From Misgurnus anguillicaudatus (taxonomy: Eukaryota > Chordata > Actinopteri > Cypriniformes > Cobitidae), in assembly GCF_027580225.2 (NCBI RefSeq), contig NC_073359.2, positions 12,033,001-12,097,000 on the forward strand: a DNA stretch of 64,000 bases, in the 5' to 3' direction. Made by a program: the position numbers and the translations under genes. Positions 44,310 to 55,640 of the stretch are shown here, piece after piece; positions within the stretch are counted from its first letter, which is position 1, and each line of letters opens with the position of its first letter. The notes under the pieces are model-generated. The model saw nothing but the letters and a program-made list of their open reading frames with translations, ran no database searches and was not told the origin of the DNA.

Positions 44310-45507
44310 ATAAAGGCTCTCTATGCATTTGCGGCGTTTTTGTCAAACAGAGACCCCTAGAGTCGCTGGAGAATACTTGCAACTATCGTAATTTTTCACC
44401 CCCACTCTGTACACCTCCGAAGATAATGACCAGTTAATGTTTCACAATTTCATACAAATATTAGGCTACTGCATAGTCTACTCAACTACAGATGATGGTT
44501 ATAGGATAATAAGAAGTTTAAGTGTAGAGTAGGCATATAACAATAAAGTACCGCGTTTGCTGGCTTATAACGTTTTTACATGATTGCAGCTAAATCACAA
44601 GTAAACAGTCTATAGTCTATGTCTACTGTATCATTTCATTTGTGTTCTTTTATTGTAATGTAAACATTATAAAATGCCATGATAAAGTTAATTGTGTACG
44701 TTGCATTATTTCATAACATTGGCCGTTATAATGTCACTATACATGATTATTGCTATTTATCATTATAGTTTGCAAATTGTGCATGTTTACACTATTTACA
44801 GCCTCTAGGCTTTATTTATGTCCTGATAATTATGTGAGATATTGACAACTGTTGTCATGATAATTGCATGACATGCTTACAAGCAAGCGCAACAACATAC
44901 AACATAGACCGCAAACAAGTTTACAAATAAGAGATTTACTTACTAGTCCATCAACAAGATCGTCAGATCAGCATCCCTGTTGGATCCAGTGCTGTCTTTA
45001 AGCTCACGCCAACGAGTAAAAGCCTGACCGAGTGGGACTCTTGTCTGGTTCCTAACGCGGTCAGATTCTCTTTTCCTAATCTCTTCCGAATGCGCTTTCT
45101 TAACTTTTAAATAGTTCAGCCTCACGTCTCAAATTCACGCATGCAGTTGTTGTTATAGGCTTGATCGACTTCATGCGGCGCTGCAAGAACCGACAGCCGG
45201 ATGACGTCAAAGTGCCGTCTCGGATCATTCTCGCGGTACTTTGACGTCATCCAACGGTCGGTTCTTGCAGCGCCCCATGAAGTCGAACAAGCCTAACGTG
45301 TGTGACGTTGTTGCCGTAAAGCAAGTCGTGATTCTCGCGAGATTTGTCAGGGGCGCTTCTCTCAAGCCTGCATTGTTGGTTTTGCTAGGGGCATCCTCCC
45401 CGAGCTTCAACAGGAGGATGATTCACCCTACTATGACTTTGTTTACCACCGAAATAACTTTAAAGCTTGTATAATAAGGTAAAATAACTGCATAGTGTGT
45501 CTTACAT
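44310..45507. mobile_element. 1.2-kb repeat element, copy 2
   Basis: Matches 5741-6932 over its whole length in the same orientation with scattered substitutions and small indels (for example gagacccctagagtcgctgg, tgctggcttataacgttttt). It starts ctctatgcatttgcggcg and ends aactgcatagtgtgtctt. The hAT-type element at 45508 follows a few bases beyond. Confidence 0.75.
45178..45274. repeat. CRE-bearing hairpin, copy 2
   Basis: Arms gcgctgcaagaaccgacagc and counterpart contain TGACGTCA at 45202-45209 and 45242-45249. The foldback extends outward (ggcttgatcgacttcatg with catgaagtcgaacaagcc), giving about 60-bp arms. Confidence 0.8.
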
Positions 45508-46704
45508 GTATCACATAGGGGTGGGCGATAAACCGGTAGACAAGATTAACTGGTAAAAATTTGTCAAGCGGTAGAGTTTTTGAACTATCGTCTCTATCGA
45601 GGTCTCTATCGCGCCCAAGTCACGCGTCTGTGTGTTGTCACGAAAATGTAACGTTTGTACATGGATTTAACCTGATAAGGAACACTGTGCCGTACACGGT
45701 ACACCCCCTCCCTTGCACGTGAGGCTGCATTACGTCATTGTAACTTTGAAGCATTAAATCTTCAAAATATACGGTCATGCGGCACATCGTTGTACAGCTT
45801 AGACTTTCGGGATTCCATTAAGCGCACACACAAAGCATAATATGATTTTTAGCAGTCATAAAACTGTAATCTAGTTGTTAGTTACCTGAACCGGGCGCCG
45901 CCGATTTAGGATATTTACTTACCTTCAAAATCTTCCCTTTATCCTCTTCGGTGAAATTGTCCAAAACAAATTGTTCATAAATCCCCAAAAGTCCAAGGAA
46001 TTGGAATATCCAAGCCTTTTAATCCAAAACGATTTGTTCATCTCACAATCTTGACGTTTCTGACCGAATTACGATTTAAATAGTGTATACAATTAGTTCA
46101 CTACCGGACATTCGTTCGAATCTCACTTTTCATTCACGATTTATAATGAATATATTCGGATGTCATGTTTATTGTGCAACGTCTTAGGAACAAATGCGCC
46201 CCCTTGTGGAATTTCAGCCGTTCCATAAGAGGCTACGCACCAGAGTTTTAAAACAAGTTATTTTGAGCCATTGAAACACAAAACAACAGATCTATTTGCA
46301 GGCGATCTTTCTGTGTGTGAGGAGCACGCAAGTCGCGCAACCGCTGCTCTTTCTGTCTGTGAGAAGCGCCCAAGTCGCGCTTTATTGGATTTAAATACAT
46401 ATATACATATATGCATCAAAATTCCTGTCTTTGCCAGTATCCTTAGAAACACGACCATTCCTTTATCATTGACTGTTTCTCTTCACTGATCTTGAGTTTT
46501 GTTTGTTTGTATCTTCTTTTTATGCTTGTATAAGTTTTTTTTTTTTGAGAATTATGAACATTTCTATGGTATTAAAGATTTTAATAAAAGAAACCCTTAT
46601 TAAAACATAAAAAACTCTACCGTGATACATATCGTTATCATGATATAAAACGAATCCTATTGTGATAGAAGATTTTGGTCATATCGCCCACCGCTAGTAT
46701 CACA
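45508..46704. mobile_element. hAT-type element with 8-bp duplication GTATCACA
   Basis: GTATCACA lies at 45508-45515 and 46697-46704. Between them the element begins taggggtgggcgata and ends tatcgcccaccgcta, with one mismatch in 15. It is 1181 bp, without a transposase frame. A short tandem copy occurs inside: ctttctgtgtgtgaggagc and ctttctgtctgtgagaagc, each followed by caagtcgcgc (46308-46380). Confidence 0.9.
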
Positions 46705-47864
46705 TTTGTGCCGTCGCACACACATAAAAAAGAATCGTCAAAAAATGGTCCTTATTTGTCACTGGGGCAGTAACCTTTCGAAAAAAAAAAAACATCTTAC
46801 CGTATGTGAGTTTAAAAACTTTATGCAATATACAGTTTGGGAGTTTTTGCAAAACTGACATCGTTCCATTGGGCATGTTTTCAATTTGCAATTTTAATTT
46901 GCTCAATTTGAAGGTTATTGGATACGCAGCTAGCAAAACGCATCACTTCTTAAAGGTGTATAAAATAATTAGATTTTTACTTCTCTGCTATATTATCTGT
47001 TAACTCAAGCGAAGATCTAGATTTAGATGTTGTTGATAAGAAACAGATCTTGCTGATAAGAAACAGAATTGACTCGTGCAAGCTTCTGATCACAGGAGTC
47101 TTTGAGCTGTCAATCATTAGGCAAATGACAGGGCAAAAGGGGTGCGGGTGGAGCTTAGGTTAATGAAGGACTAACAAACAATCAGCTAAGAAATCTCTCC
47201 TCCTCTGATACCTGGTGTTTCAGGAATCAAGGCCAGATGTGATTCGGGGGGAAAGGGTCTCGGGAAGCGCTGACACTAAAGGTCACGCGCGGCCAACATA
47301 TTTACTCCTCATTGCGCACAGCTGTGGGTACGATCTACCTACTTTGACCTTTGAACCCTGACCTTGTTGTATCCCTCTGTAAGAATGTGAGGCTATTGGT
47401 TACCGGGGGCCATTTTGTTTTGAAAATGAGGCCATGTGTGTCCATTCAAATCAGTGATGACCGGTGGCACAATCTAAGATAGATAAGGGTTTTCTTAATT
47501 CAATACTTATTTCTATTTTCATAGCCCTTAAATTTGAAAATATCCTAGGAATTGTATTAATAGGCAGACATTTACAATGGAAATCACATTTTATGTTAAT
47601 ACTTTATTCTTTATGATAGGTACATTTCTATCTTCGATGGATATAACAGATTTCCTAATAATGAGAGTTTTATAAACTCAGCGGCAAATGATATCTGAGC
47701 ACTTTTAGTGAAAGTGAAACACCTGGTTTAACCTATTTTCATCATTACCAGCTAAGTTTTACTGTTTAAATCCACTGTGGGCCTCTGTGAAAAATTATTC
47801 ATATTTAATAAGATGGGGAAGAAAGAAACTAAACTGTGTGCAAAAGGAACCCAAGCCTGCATGA

Positions 47865-47923
<59 letters not shown>

Positions 47924-48302
47924 GCCTGATACGTTTGTGGTAGTAATGTGTTGAAAGGTTGTTAGAAGCTTTATGCTTATGCTGGAGCCTGGGGTAAAGA
48001 TTTCTTAGAGTTTGGACGAGAGCAAATGCGAACCAGGTCGACTGGCTTATTCGCTCAGATCTGCATTCATCCAGTCGTGATCAAATACAGCCACACTTTA
48101 GCCTGGTGGTCGGTTTGGCTGCATCCCTGGAGAATGCGAGTGAGATTCGCAAGCACAATGTTGTGAGATTCTCTTTGATTAATACAAGAGCATAAGTGGC
48201 TGGTTGCATAAAAGTCTTATAAAATAGTCATTTCATATTTTCTTCTTCAAAATATGAATAATTTGAGACCAAGAATGTATAGATATTTAGTCCGAATATT
48301 TC
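46705..48302. other. Unique-looking; receptor-type half-sites at 47278-47365; (CT)n nearby
   Basis: 46705-47070 is AT-rich. 47080-47480 is GC-richer and repeat-poor. There AGGTCA-type half-sites cluster: aaaggtcacg (47278) and, on the minus strand, GGTTCAAAGGTCA, a DR1-like arrangement (complement of 47345-47357), with a further TGACCT at 47359. I infer only possible nuclear-receptor binding. 47922-48302 shows nothing recognised. Confidence 0.3.
47870..47921. repeat. (CT)n microsatellite, about 52 bp
   Basis: Uninterrupted TC dinucleotides, the third GA/CT tract in the window. Confidence 0.97.
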
Positions 48303-48500
48303 TTAACTCTTTCCCGCCAGCGTTTTTAAAAAAATTGCCAGCCAGCGCCAGCATTTTTCATTATTTTCACAAAAGTTTAATGCCTTTCAGAAAATGTTCT
48401 TCTTTGAATATATAAACAAACAATATATCTAATGAAAGAACAGACCCTCTGCTTTCAAAAAAAAAGTTTCATCCTACCATCAGTTCTCTTTTATCACCTC
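48303..48500. mobile_element. Family D element, one half
   Basis: TTAA (48303-48306), ctctttcccgccagcgtttt, aatgttcttctttgaatata and aatgaaagaacagaccctct complement the copy at 13196-13910. It breaks off near 48500 with no opposite end. Confidence 0.7.
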
Positions 48501-48696
48501 TCAACTATCCTCTCTCTTTACTTCCTGGCATGAGGAATGACACAAGGGCGGAGCTACCATAGACTTGTTCCTGCTCAGGAAAAGATTGCAGGATAAATAA
48601 GCAACATGGCCCAACTTCCAACAATCCAATCAGTTTTCGATGGATGAAATCAAGTCCTGTCCTACATTGCACTCGGATATATATCATGTCCAACCC

Positions 48697-49129
48697 TATG
48701 TCATGGCAAGTCGTGTTATAGTCACAAATTATTTGAGTAATTTATTTGTGTTCATGTCACAATATTCTGCTTTTTTGTGCCATTGAGAATGAATGTCTTT
48801 TTCGTGTCATTCAGCACAAATTTCTTTAAATAGTTTTTCGTGTCCATGGCACGACTTTCTTTTTTGTGTCATTTTATGTATATATATATTTTTTTACCAT
48901 TGTCACTTGGGGTTGGGGTTAGAATCACTTTCTGTTACATTTCAGACATCCAAACCCCAAAAATCTAACCCTATCCCCAAGCGACAATGATTTAAAAATA
49001 GGAAAAAAAAACAATATGACACTATAAAGAAAGTCGTGCCACGGACACGAAATGGCACGGGAAAAAAGCAGAATATCGAATACATTTATCAAATATTTTG
49101 TGACTATAACACGACTTGCCGTGAGATAT
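48697..49129. mobile_element. Foldback with GGCAAGTCGTGTTATAGTCACA arms
   Basis: tcatggcaagtcgtgttata, gtcacaaa at the left is mirrored by ttgtgactataacacgactt, gccgtga at the right. Inner arms gtgtccatggcacgactttc and gaaagtcgtgccacggacac also pair. The centre has facing ggggttggggttag and ctaaccctatcccc. 433 bp. Confidence 0.88.
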
Positions 49130-50548
49130 GGTACCGTAAGTCATGTCAATGAAAATAAGACAATTGCTACTTACACTTTGGTAAGAGTTCAGCTCATTAC
49201 GAATGTAGCGAATGTTAAGTGCGAGGCTGAAAGGAATATCCACCTTATTCCTATTAGAGGTCTTCAAGGGGCCACTTATATCCTAAACCCGAGGTCCGAC
49301 CCGAGATCGAGCGTGTTCAGGTCTGAAAGTTTCATGTGTGCCTCGGACACGGGTCAGGTATAATATTAGCTGTCTCTGGTAATTTAAAATTAATGTGTTT
49401 TTGCCAAACGTGCATCGAGTCCTTGCGCTTGTGACATCGTGTGGCTGGGGTAGGTTAACTTTTGTTGAGCCAAACCTTTCAATCAATTTTGAATGCACAC
49501 TTTGCAGTTACCTTGGTGTCGTTGTCAGATAACAAATGAAAATAAATGGAGCAGCGGGCCTTTCATTCCTAAATATTATGATGCCTTGCACAAACGGGTG
49601 TAATAAACTGTTAACCATTGAATCTTTATGTAAGCAACAATAAGCAGTCATTAAATCTACAATAAAATGGGGTGAAACCATACTGACCACAAGACCAGCA
49701 GAGGACAAAAGAAAATATGAACCATTTTTCAAATAGTGAAACATTCAAACATTGGCGATACATTACGCAAACTCAACAATATGCCACAAAAGTACAATAG
49801 CGTGTAATTACAAAACAATAGAAGAAAGCACCTTTGGTTTGAATGTATGAATAAAGTGTCTTTCAATGAATAAGATGATGAATTAGTCCCTCCTCACAGA
49901 AGAGATTTCTTATAACTGAATAAACCCAAACTAAAATTGCGTCCCTGTTTTTAGCAGAAGAGTTTGTGTGGTCAGCATTTATATTAAAGGTGACAAAAAT
50001 GCATTGAAATAATTGTTCTCTGATATCTACATAGAAGGTCTGTGACTTTATTAAGTGCAAAAATTATACAGAGACTGTTTTACATGTCCAATTACAACAC
50101 TAGGATTTGCCTTAATGAAATGGTCTATTTTTACCTTATTTTGAAAGGGTCATGAATTATAATGTTGAGCTTTGCTCTGATTGGCTGTTTCTTAGAGCAG
50201 TTCAGTTCAGTAGCTCTGTGTGTGTGCAAATAAACCTTATGTTTGAGCCTGTATCGCACGAAGATACAGATTTTGAGGATAATCAATTGTTTGGAGATTG
50301 TTAATGGATGTTTCCATTTCCAAGTTTTTTTTTTCAGTATGGACCTGCAAAACATAATTGTAACATCAATCATAGAACTTCAGCCTAAACGTTAGCATAT
50401 AGCATTAACTAGCATATAGCACTATCTCAGCAGTCACAACTTTGTTTTAAGCATTGTAACAACATAATTAGGGCAAATTAATTAAATGTGTAATTTAATG
50501 TTAAGGCATACGTCCACCAACTTCACAGTTGGTGTTATGATTGGCCAG
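49130..50548. other. No gene recognised
   Basis: 49285-49360 (cgaggtccgacccgagatcg, cacgggtcagg) resembles a hAT-like repeat end by memory, low certainty. The remainder is AT-rich with short meaningless frames. Confidence 0.35.
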
Positions 50549-50805
50549 CCTGATCTCACGAGAAATCATACATATTTTACAAGTTGGCTAATTCGCATCA
50601 ATTCATACGAAGTTAATCGTGCAAAATCGTACCATTCTCATTAAAAACAACAACAACAATGAAACCGAACCCCTAACCCCGCACCAAACCCCAACATCAC
50701 AGGGGTCAAGGCAAATCGTACCAAAACTTACGAATGTGGTCGTATGAATTAATATGAATTAGCCAACTCGTAAAATATGTACGAATTTTCGTGAGATAGC
50801 GTTGG
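50549..50805. mobile_element. TCTCACGAGAA-ended foldback (satellite progenitor type)
   Basis: tgatctcacgagaaatcata, cattttacaagttggctaat on the left; attagccaactcgtaaaata, gtacgaattttcgtgagata on the right. 257 bp with a central caacaacaacaatgaaaccg. Its arm sequence is the building block of the array at 51885-53290. Confidence 0.88.
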
Positions 50806-51884
50806 ATTGGCTTGTTTTTTGGCGGTCTTTTGTATGCACACGGTTTACATAAGAAGGAGAAAACAGACATGCTTGAGGCTCACGATATGTCATTACAATG
50901 AAGATAACTCTTATTGTTCATCTATGCTAATAAAAACAGTTTTGCATTCTACAGCACCTTTTTTGCTAGTATATCACTCACTGATAATACTCATGATGAG
51001 TAATACAGGCGTCCGCTGTATATCTATGCAAAGATGTTGCTTTTAAAGTTACACCTTGTCCTGCACAACCCATGCACTGGTAAAATACTCAGTCTGTGAT
51101 TTACGGATTGAAATAAATCACATCACTAATCACCTAGTGATGACGATTAAGTGATTCTTTAACCACAAGTCATTGAAACCAATCGATTGCCAAACCAAAG
51201 GAGCCCCTAAATGGCTTTAGTCCCAGAAGAAATGTTTACTTAACATCACATCTAAGCTGGATTGCCATTTCAACCCTCATTGGACATTCAGAAGTCCTTC
51301 AACATCCACTCTAGTTTCTTTTATATCTAAAGATAGTAAGATACACTTCCTGGTTTGGCCAAAAGTAGCTGTCCAAAAAAGATATACTGTAGTGTACACA
51401 TTGCCCATAGACAACCACACACAAGTGGCCATGTCTTACTTTTTTATTTCATTTTAATGACTGTGAAGAAAGTTCTGCTCCACATGCAGTAATGTAACTG
51501 TACACCTCTGTGGAAAATAATATGAATGTGTTGTACTCACGGTTGCCAAATCTTTTATAGGCATATGGTGAGTGAATTTCATTGAAGAGCAATAGTTCAA
51601 CAATGTTGTTAAAATCCAGATATTTGTGCTTAGCATTTAACATTTTTGCAGCGGGCAATGTAATTTATCATAGCATGATTCAATTAACTTCAACTTAATG
51701 GGAAAAACTAAAGCCATACGTAATGGTTGTTCGTTGAATTGTGTTTTTGAGTTTCATTGACTAACTGATAGCGTTACTTGGCTACTTATTAAAATTTTTA
51801 TTTACAGTTACTTTTGACTTATATTAACTCACTTTAAGATCTGCACTTTTTTGCATTCTCATGTTTAGAGTTTTTACCCCAAAG
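50806..51884. other. No gene seen
   Basis: AT-rich; short frames only. Confidence 0.4.
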
Positions 51885-53290
51885 GGATTCATTTCAACAC
51901 AATCTCATGGCAATTAGGATGCATTTTACAAGGTGGCTAATTTATATCAATTTAATTGATCAAATTTGTACGTTTTTGTACGATTAACTTCATACAAATT
52001 CATAAGAATAATCCAACACATAAAATACATACAAATTCATGTGAATTCAAACAACGCTATTTCAAAGCAATTCATACGTATTTTACGATGCAGCTAATTC
52101 GTATTAATTTGTACGACCACATTCGTAAATTTTTGTAAGATTTGCGTTTGCCACTGTGACTTTTTTCTACTAATCGTACTTTTTGTAAGATTCACTTCAT
52201 ACAAAATCATAAGAATTATCCAACACATTAAATATATACAAATTCATGTGAGATCAAACAATGCTATTTCATGGCAATTCATACGTATTTTACAATGCGG
52301 CTAATTTGTATTAATTCGTACGACCACATTTGTACATTTCTGTACGATTTGCTTTTGTCACTGTGACTTTTTTTCTACGAATCGTACGTTTTTGTATGAT
52401 TCACTTCATACAAATTCATAATAATTATCCAACACGTTAAATACATACAAATTTATGTGAGATCAATCAACGCTATCTCATGGGAATTCATGCGTATTTT
52501 AAGACGCGGCTAATTCGGATTTATTCGTACGATCACATTCATACTTTTTTGTAAGATTTGCTTTTGCCAGTGTGACTTTTTTCTACTAATCGTACGTTTT
52601 TGTACGATTCACTTCATACAAATTCATAAGAATTATCCAACACATAAAATACATACAAATTTATGTTAGATCAAACCATGCTATCTCATGGCAAGTAATA
52701 CGTATTTTACGATGCGGCTAATTTGTATTAATTCGTACATTTTTGTACAATTGGCTTTTGCCACTATGACTTTTTTTCTACTAATTGTACCTTTTGAACG
52801 ATTCACTTCATACAAATTCATAAGAATTATCCAACACATAAAATACATACAAATTTATGTTAAATCAAACAATGGTATCTCATGGCAATTCATATGGATT
52901 TTACGATGCGGCTAATTCGTATTAATGCGTATGATCACATTCGTACATTTTTGTACGATTGGCTTTTGCCACTGTGACTTTTTTCTACCAATCGTACGTT
53001 TTTGTACGATTCACTTCATACAAATTCATAAGAATTATCCAACACATAAAATACATACAAATTCATGTGAGATTAAACAATGCTATCTCATGGCAATTCA
53101 TACGCATTTTACGATGCGGCTAATTCGTATTATTTCGTACGACCACATTCATACATTTTTGTACGATTTGCTTTTGTCACTGTGACGTTGGGGTTTTGTT
53201 ACGACAGTAGTATATTTTTGTATGATTCACTTTGTACGTATGAATTAGCCAACTCATAAAATACGTATGAATTCTTGTGAGATCAGGATG
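51885..53290. repeat. 208-bp satellite built from a foldback element
   Basis: Six to seven head-to-tail units. The landmark acttcatacaaattcataa or a variant starts at about 51987, 52194, 52403, 52611, 52805, 53013 and 53229, so spacings are 194-216 bp, mostly 208. Each unit contains catggcaattcatacgtatt, gatgcggctaattcgtatta, gtacgaccacattcgtacat and ttttctactaatcgtacg. These are both arms and part of the core of the foldback at 50549. The last unit ends in the element's own right end (gaattcttgtgagatc). Confidence 0.9.
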
Positions 53291-54006
53291 GATCAGACTT
53301 TTTTCGACTGAAACACCCCAAACTGTGTTTTTATGGTTATATTAAAGGCATTGCAAGCAGGATGTTATGCAACATTTTACAAAAATATAAACGTGAATGG
53401 CCAATTCCCTGTTTTACAGTCTGGTGAAAGTGTTTAATCGCATTTAACCTCATCTGTCTTCACTTGGCTCTAACCAAAACGCATAATGAAAACTGTATGT
53501 CAAATGCTTTAACGGTGACAACTTCCTATTCTTAGACATATCCAGTGTCATTTGGGGCCAGATTCCAGCATTAACCTCATGCATCCATTGAGAGTTGTGT
53601 CTCCTCAACTGTCACTATCAGAAACTGTACAGTATGTGGTCTCTGAGCTTACATCCAAGAAACAAACAATGGAGGATATTGTGTTTTCTGGCAGGATTTT
53701 CAATGTTATCTTTATTTTGGCCGGAAAAAAAACGTGTGGAGATTTTCTCCCTATGAACACACCAACTAATGATTTATGATCGCATACATTAATGATTCAT
53801 GTGTACTGGGGTTTAGTTTGGTTTCTGGTAGCAGAGGAAACAGGTTACTGCATTATGAAATTGTTTCATGGGTTGCCGCTTAACCATGACCTATAATTGA
53901 CTTACGATTAGTGTCAGTCAGTGATGGAAAGTACTTAAAAGAAGCATTGCTACTTAACAAACTTAACTAACTTAACAATTTTTTAAAATGCCTTAGCTGT
54001 TTTCAA
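53291..54006. other. No gene recognised
   Basis: Unique-looking, moderately AT-rich. The frame at 53552-53779 has no motif. Confidence 0.35.
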
Positions 54007-54228
54007 ATGTGACCCTGTCTGTCAAATCCAGGCTGAAGTCACATAATCTAATAATGAGATTTGGATCATCAAAGTTTGATTTCAATCTTTAACATGACCT
54101 TATTCAGTCAATATTAAAGATGTCAAGGTCATATTGTCACAGAATGATCTTTACATTATGTAGGAAGGAAATAAATTAAGAAAATAAAAAAATGACACTA
54201 GCTGGGTTTTTCACAGACTGGGTCACAA
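54007..54228. mobile_element. TGTGACCCTGTCTG-ended element, complete
   Basis: tgtgaccctgtctgtcaaat on the left; cacagactgggtcaca on the right; inverted ends with few mismatches. The interior has aatccaggctgaagtcacat and gaccttattcagtcaatatt, shared with the copies at 8838 and 32560. 222 bp. Confidence 0.8.
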
Positions 54229-54415
54229 ATAATATAGCATTTCTGTTCATTTATTCAACAAAAAGGAGGGTAGGCCTTTAATTAATGTGACATGCTAAAG
54301 TTTTCTAGCCAAAGCATATTTTAATAATAACAATAACTATTATTTGTTGTACACACATAGACTGTAGTGTAGTACAATTTATTTATTTATTCATTTGAAC
54401 AATACAATGTTCATA

Positions 54416-54991
54416 TCAGGGCTGCAAAACGATTAATCGTGACTAATCATTTGCAGAATAAAAATTTATTAAAAAAAACTGAAGCCAAAACGTTATTTAC
54501 AAATTTTAAACTCTATATATGTTTTGATAATCGTTCTGAATCTGATCTCTAACAAAATTCATTCACAAAAATGCAAATTTCAACTTTTTGCCAAAAAAAA
54601 AATATTTTTAAAGACAAATACCCATATTTAAGAGTTTATAAGCAGCGAAAAAATATATTTGTATGTTTATATATTTTTAGAAGAAAATTTTCCTGGAAGG
54701 CATTTTGTGAAACTTTTGTGAAAATCACAAAAATGGCTGGCGGCGAATTAGTTAATAATTATGTATTTATAAATACGCAAATATGCATGTATAATTTTAA
54801 TAAATATTTACATTTGTATATAGAGTTTTAAATTTATATGCAATTTATATTATATATAATTATAAATACTTAATATATAAATATTTTTTTCTTAAAATTA
54901 TACATGTTTGTTTATTTACACACATATATAATGTAAACAAAAACTTTTATTCTGCAAACGATTAGTCATGATTGATCGTCTTGCAGCCATA
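54416..54991. mobile_element. hAT-like GGGCTGCAA-ended element with nested family D
   Basis: Left tcagggctgcaaaacgatta, atcgtgactaatcatttgca; right tgcaaacgattagtcatgat, tgatcgtcttgcagccata. gttcata flanks both sides (54409-54415 and 54992-54998), seven matching bases of an expected eight. Family D sequence fills 54466-54755. Confidence 0.75.
54466..54755. mobile_element. Family D element, left-truncated, nested
   Basis: aaactgaagccaaaacgtta, gataatcgttctgaatctga, then ctgctgg-type end aaaaatggctggcggcgaat and a terminal TTAA (54752-54755). It lacks the left end, so its insertion preceded or involved deletion. Confidence 0.65.
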
Positions 54992-55374
54992 GTTCATAAA
55001 AATGCAATGTCCTCTTTCTCATAGCAAAACGTTAAATTAAATGCTGTTCCTACCATGTTTTTAATGGCCAATAAATTAGTTTATATTTTAGTTTAGTATA
55101 ATCTTAAAATTGACTCTCAATTTTGGCCTTCACTTTGATGTAGTTTGCTATTTTTTGTTAGCAGCTTGTAGTCTAGCCAAATAATTTTATTAAATGGAAA
55201 AAATCAACACACTTTCCACAATACACATTAATTCAAAGCAGCTTTGCAGAAAAAAATCGGTACAATACTTTTATATTTACTCCCTTCACGAACTTCCACT
55301 ATGTTTTAATATATTTGTCTGCAACTACCAGTGAGCAAACTAAAGGCGACTTTGGCCAAGAATAATACACTTTT

Positions 55375-55640
55375 AAATGACATTTTCTGACCCACATGGT
55401 GTTCCATACCTGTAAAAATTTCTTTTGAACACAAAATAATTATTTTGAATATTTTGAGCAATGTTTGTAACCAAACATTTGAGCATTTTTGAGCACCACT
55501 GACTTCCATAGTATTTTTCTTTCCTACTATGGCAGTCAATGGTGCTTCTGTTTCCTGCTTGATTACAAATATCTTCTTTTGTGCTCAGCAGAGGAAGAAA
55601 AACTCACTTGAGGGTGAGTAAATGATGACAGAATTTTACT
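55375..55640. mobile_element. Family A foldback, degenerate
   Basis: cttccatagtatttttcttt with cctactatggcagtcaatgg marks the palindrome centre. The right arm aagaaaaactcacttgaggg, tgagtaaatgatgacagaat retains the family A end. The left arm is weakly preserved. Confidence 0.65.

Noticed and set aside
51885..53290. Possible CRISPR-like or coding array with about 208-bp period
   Set aside because: Units are tandem without spacers and derive from a foldback element. The 75-86-residue frames are shared repeat translations.
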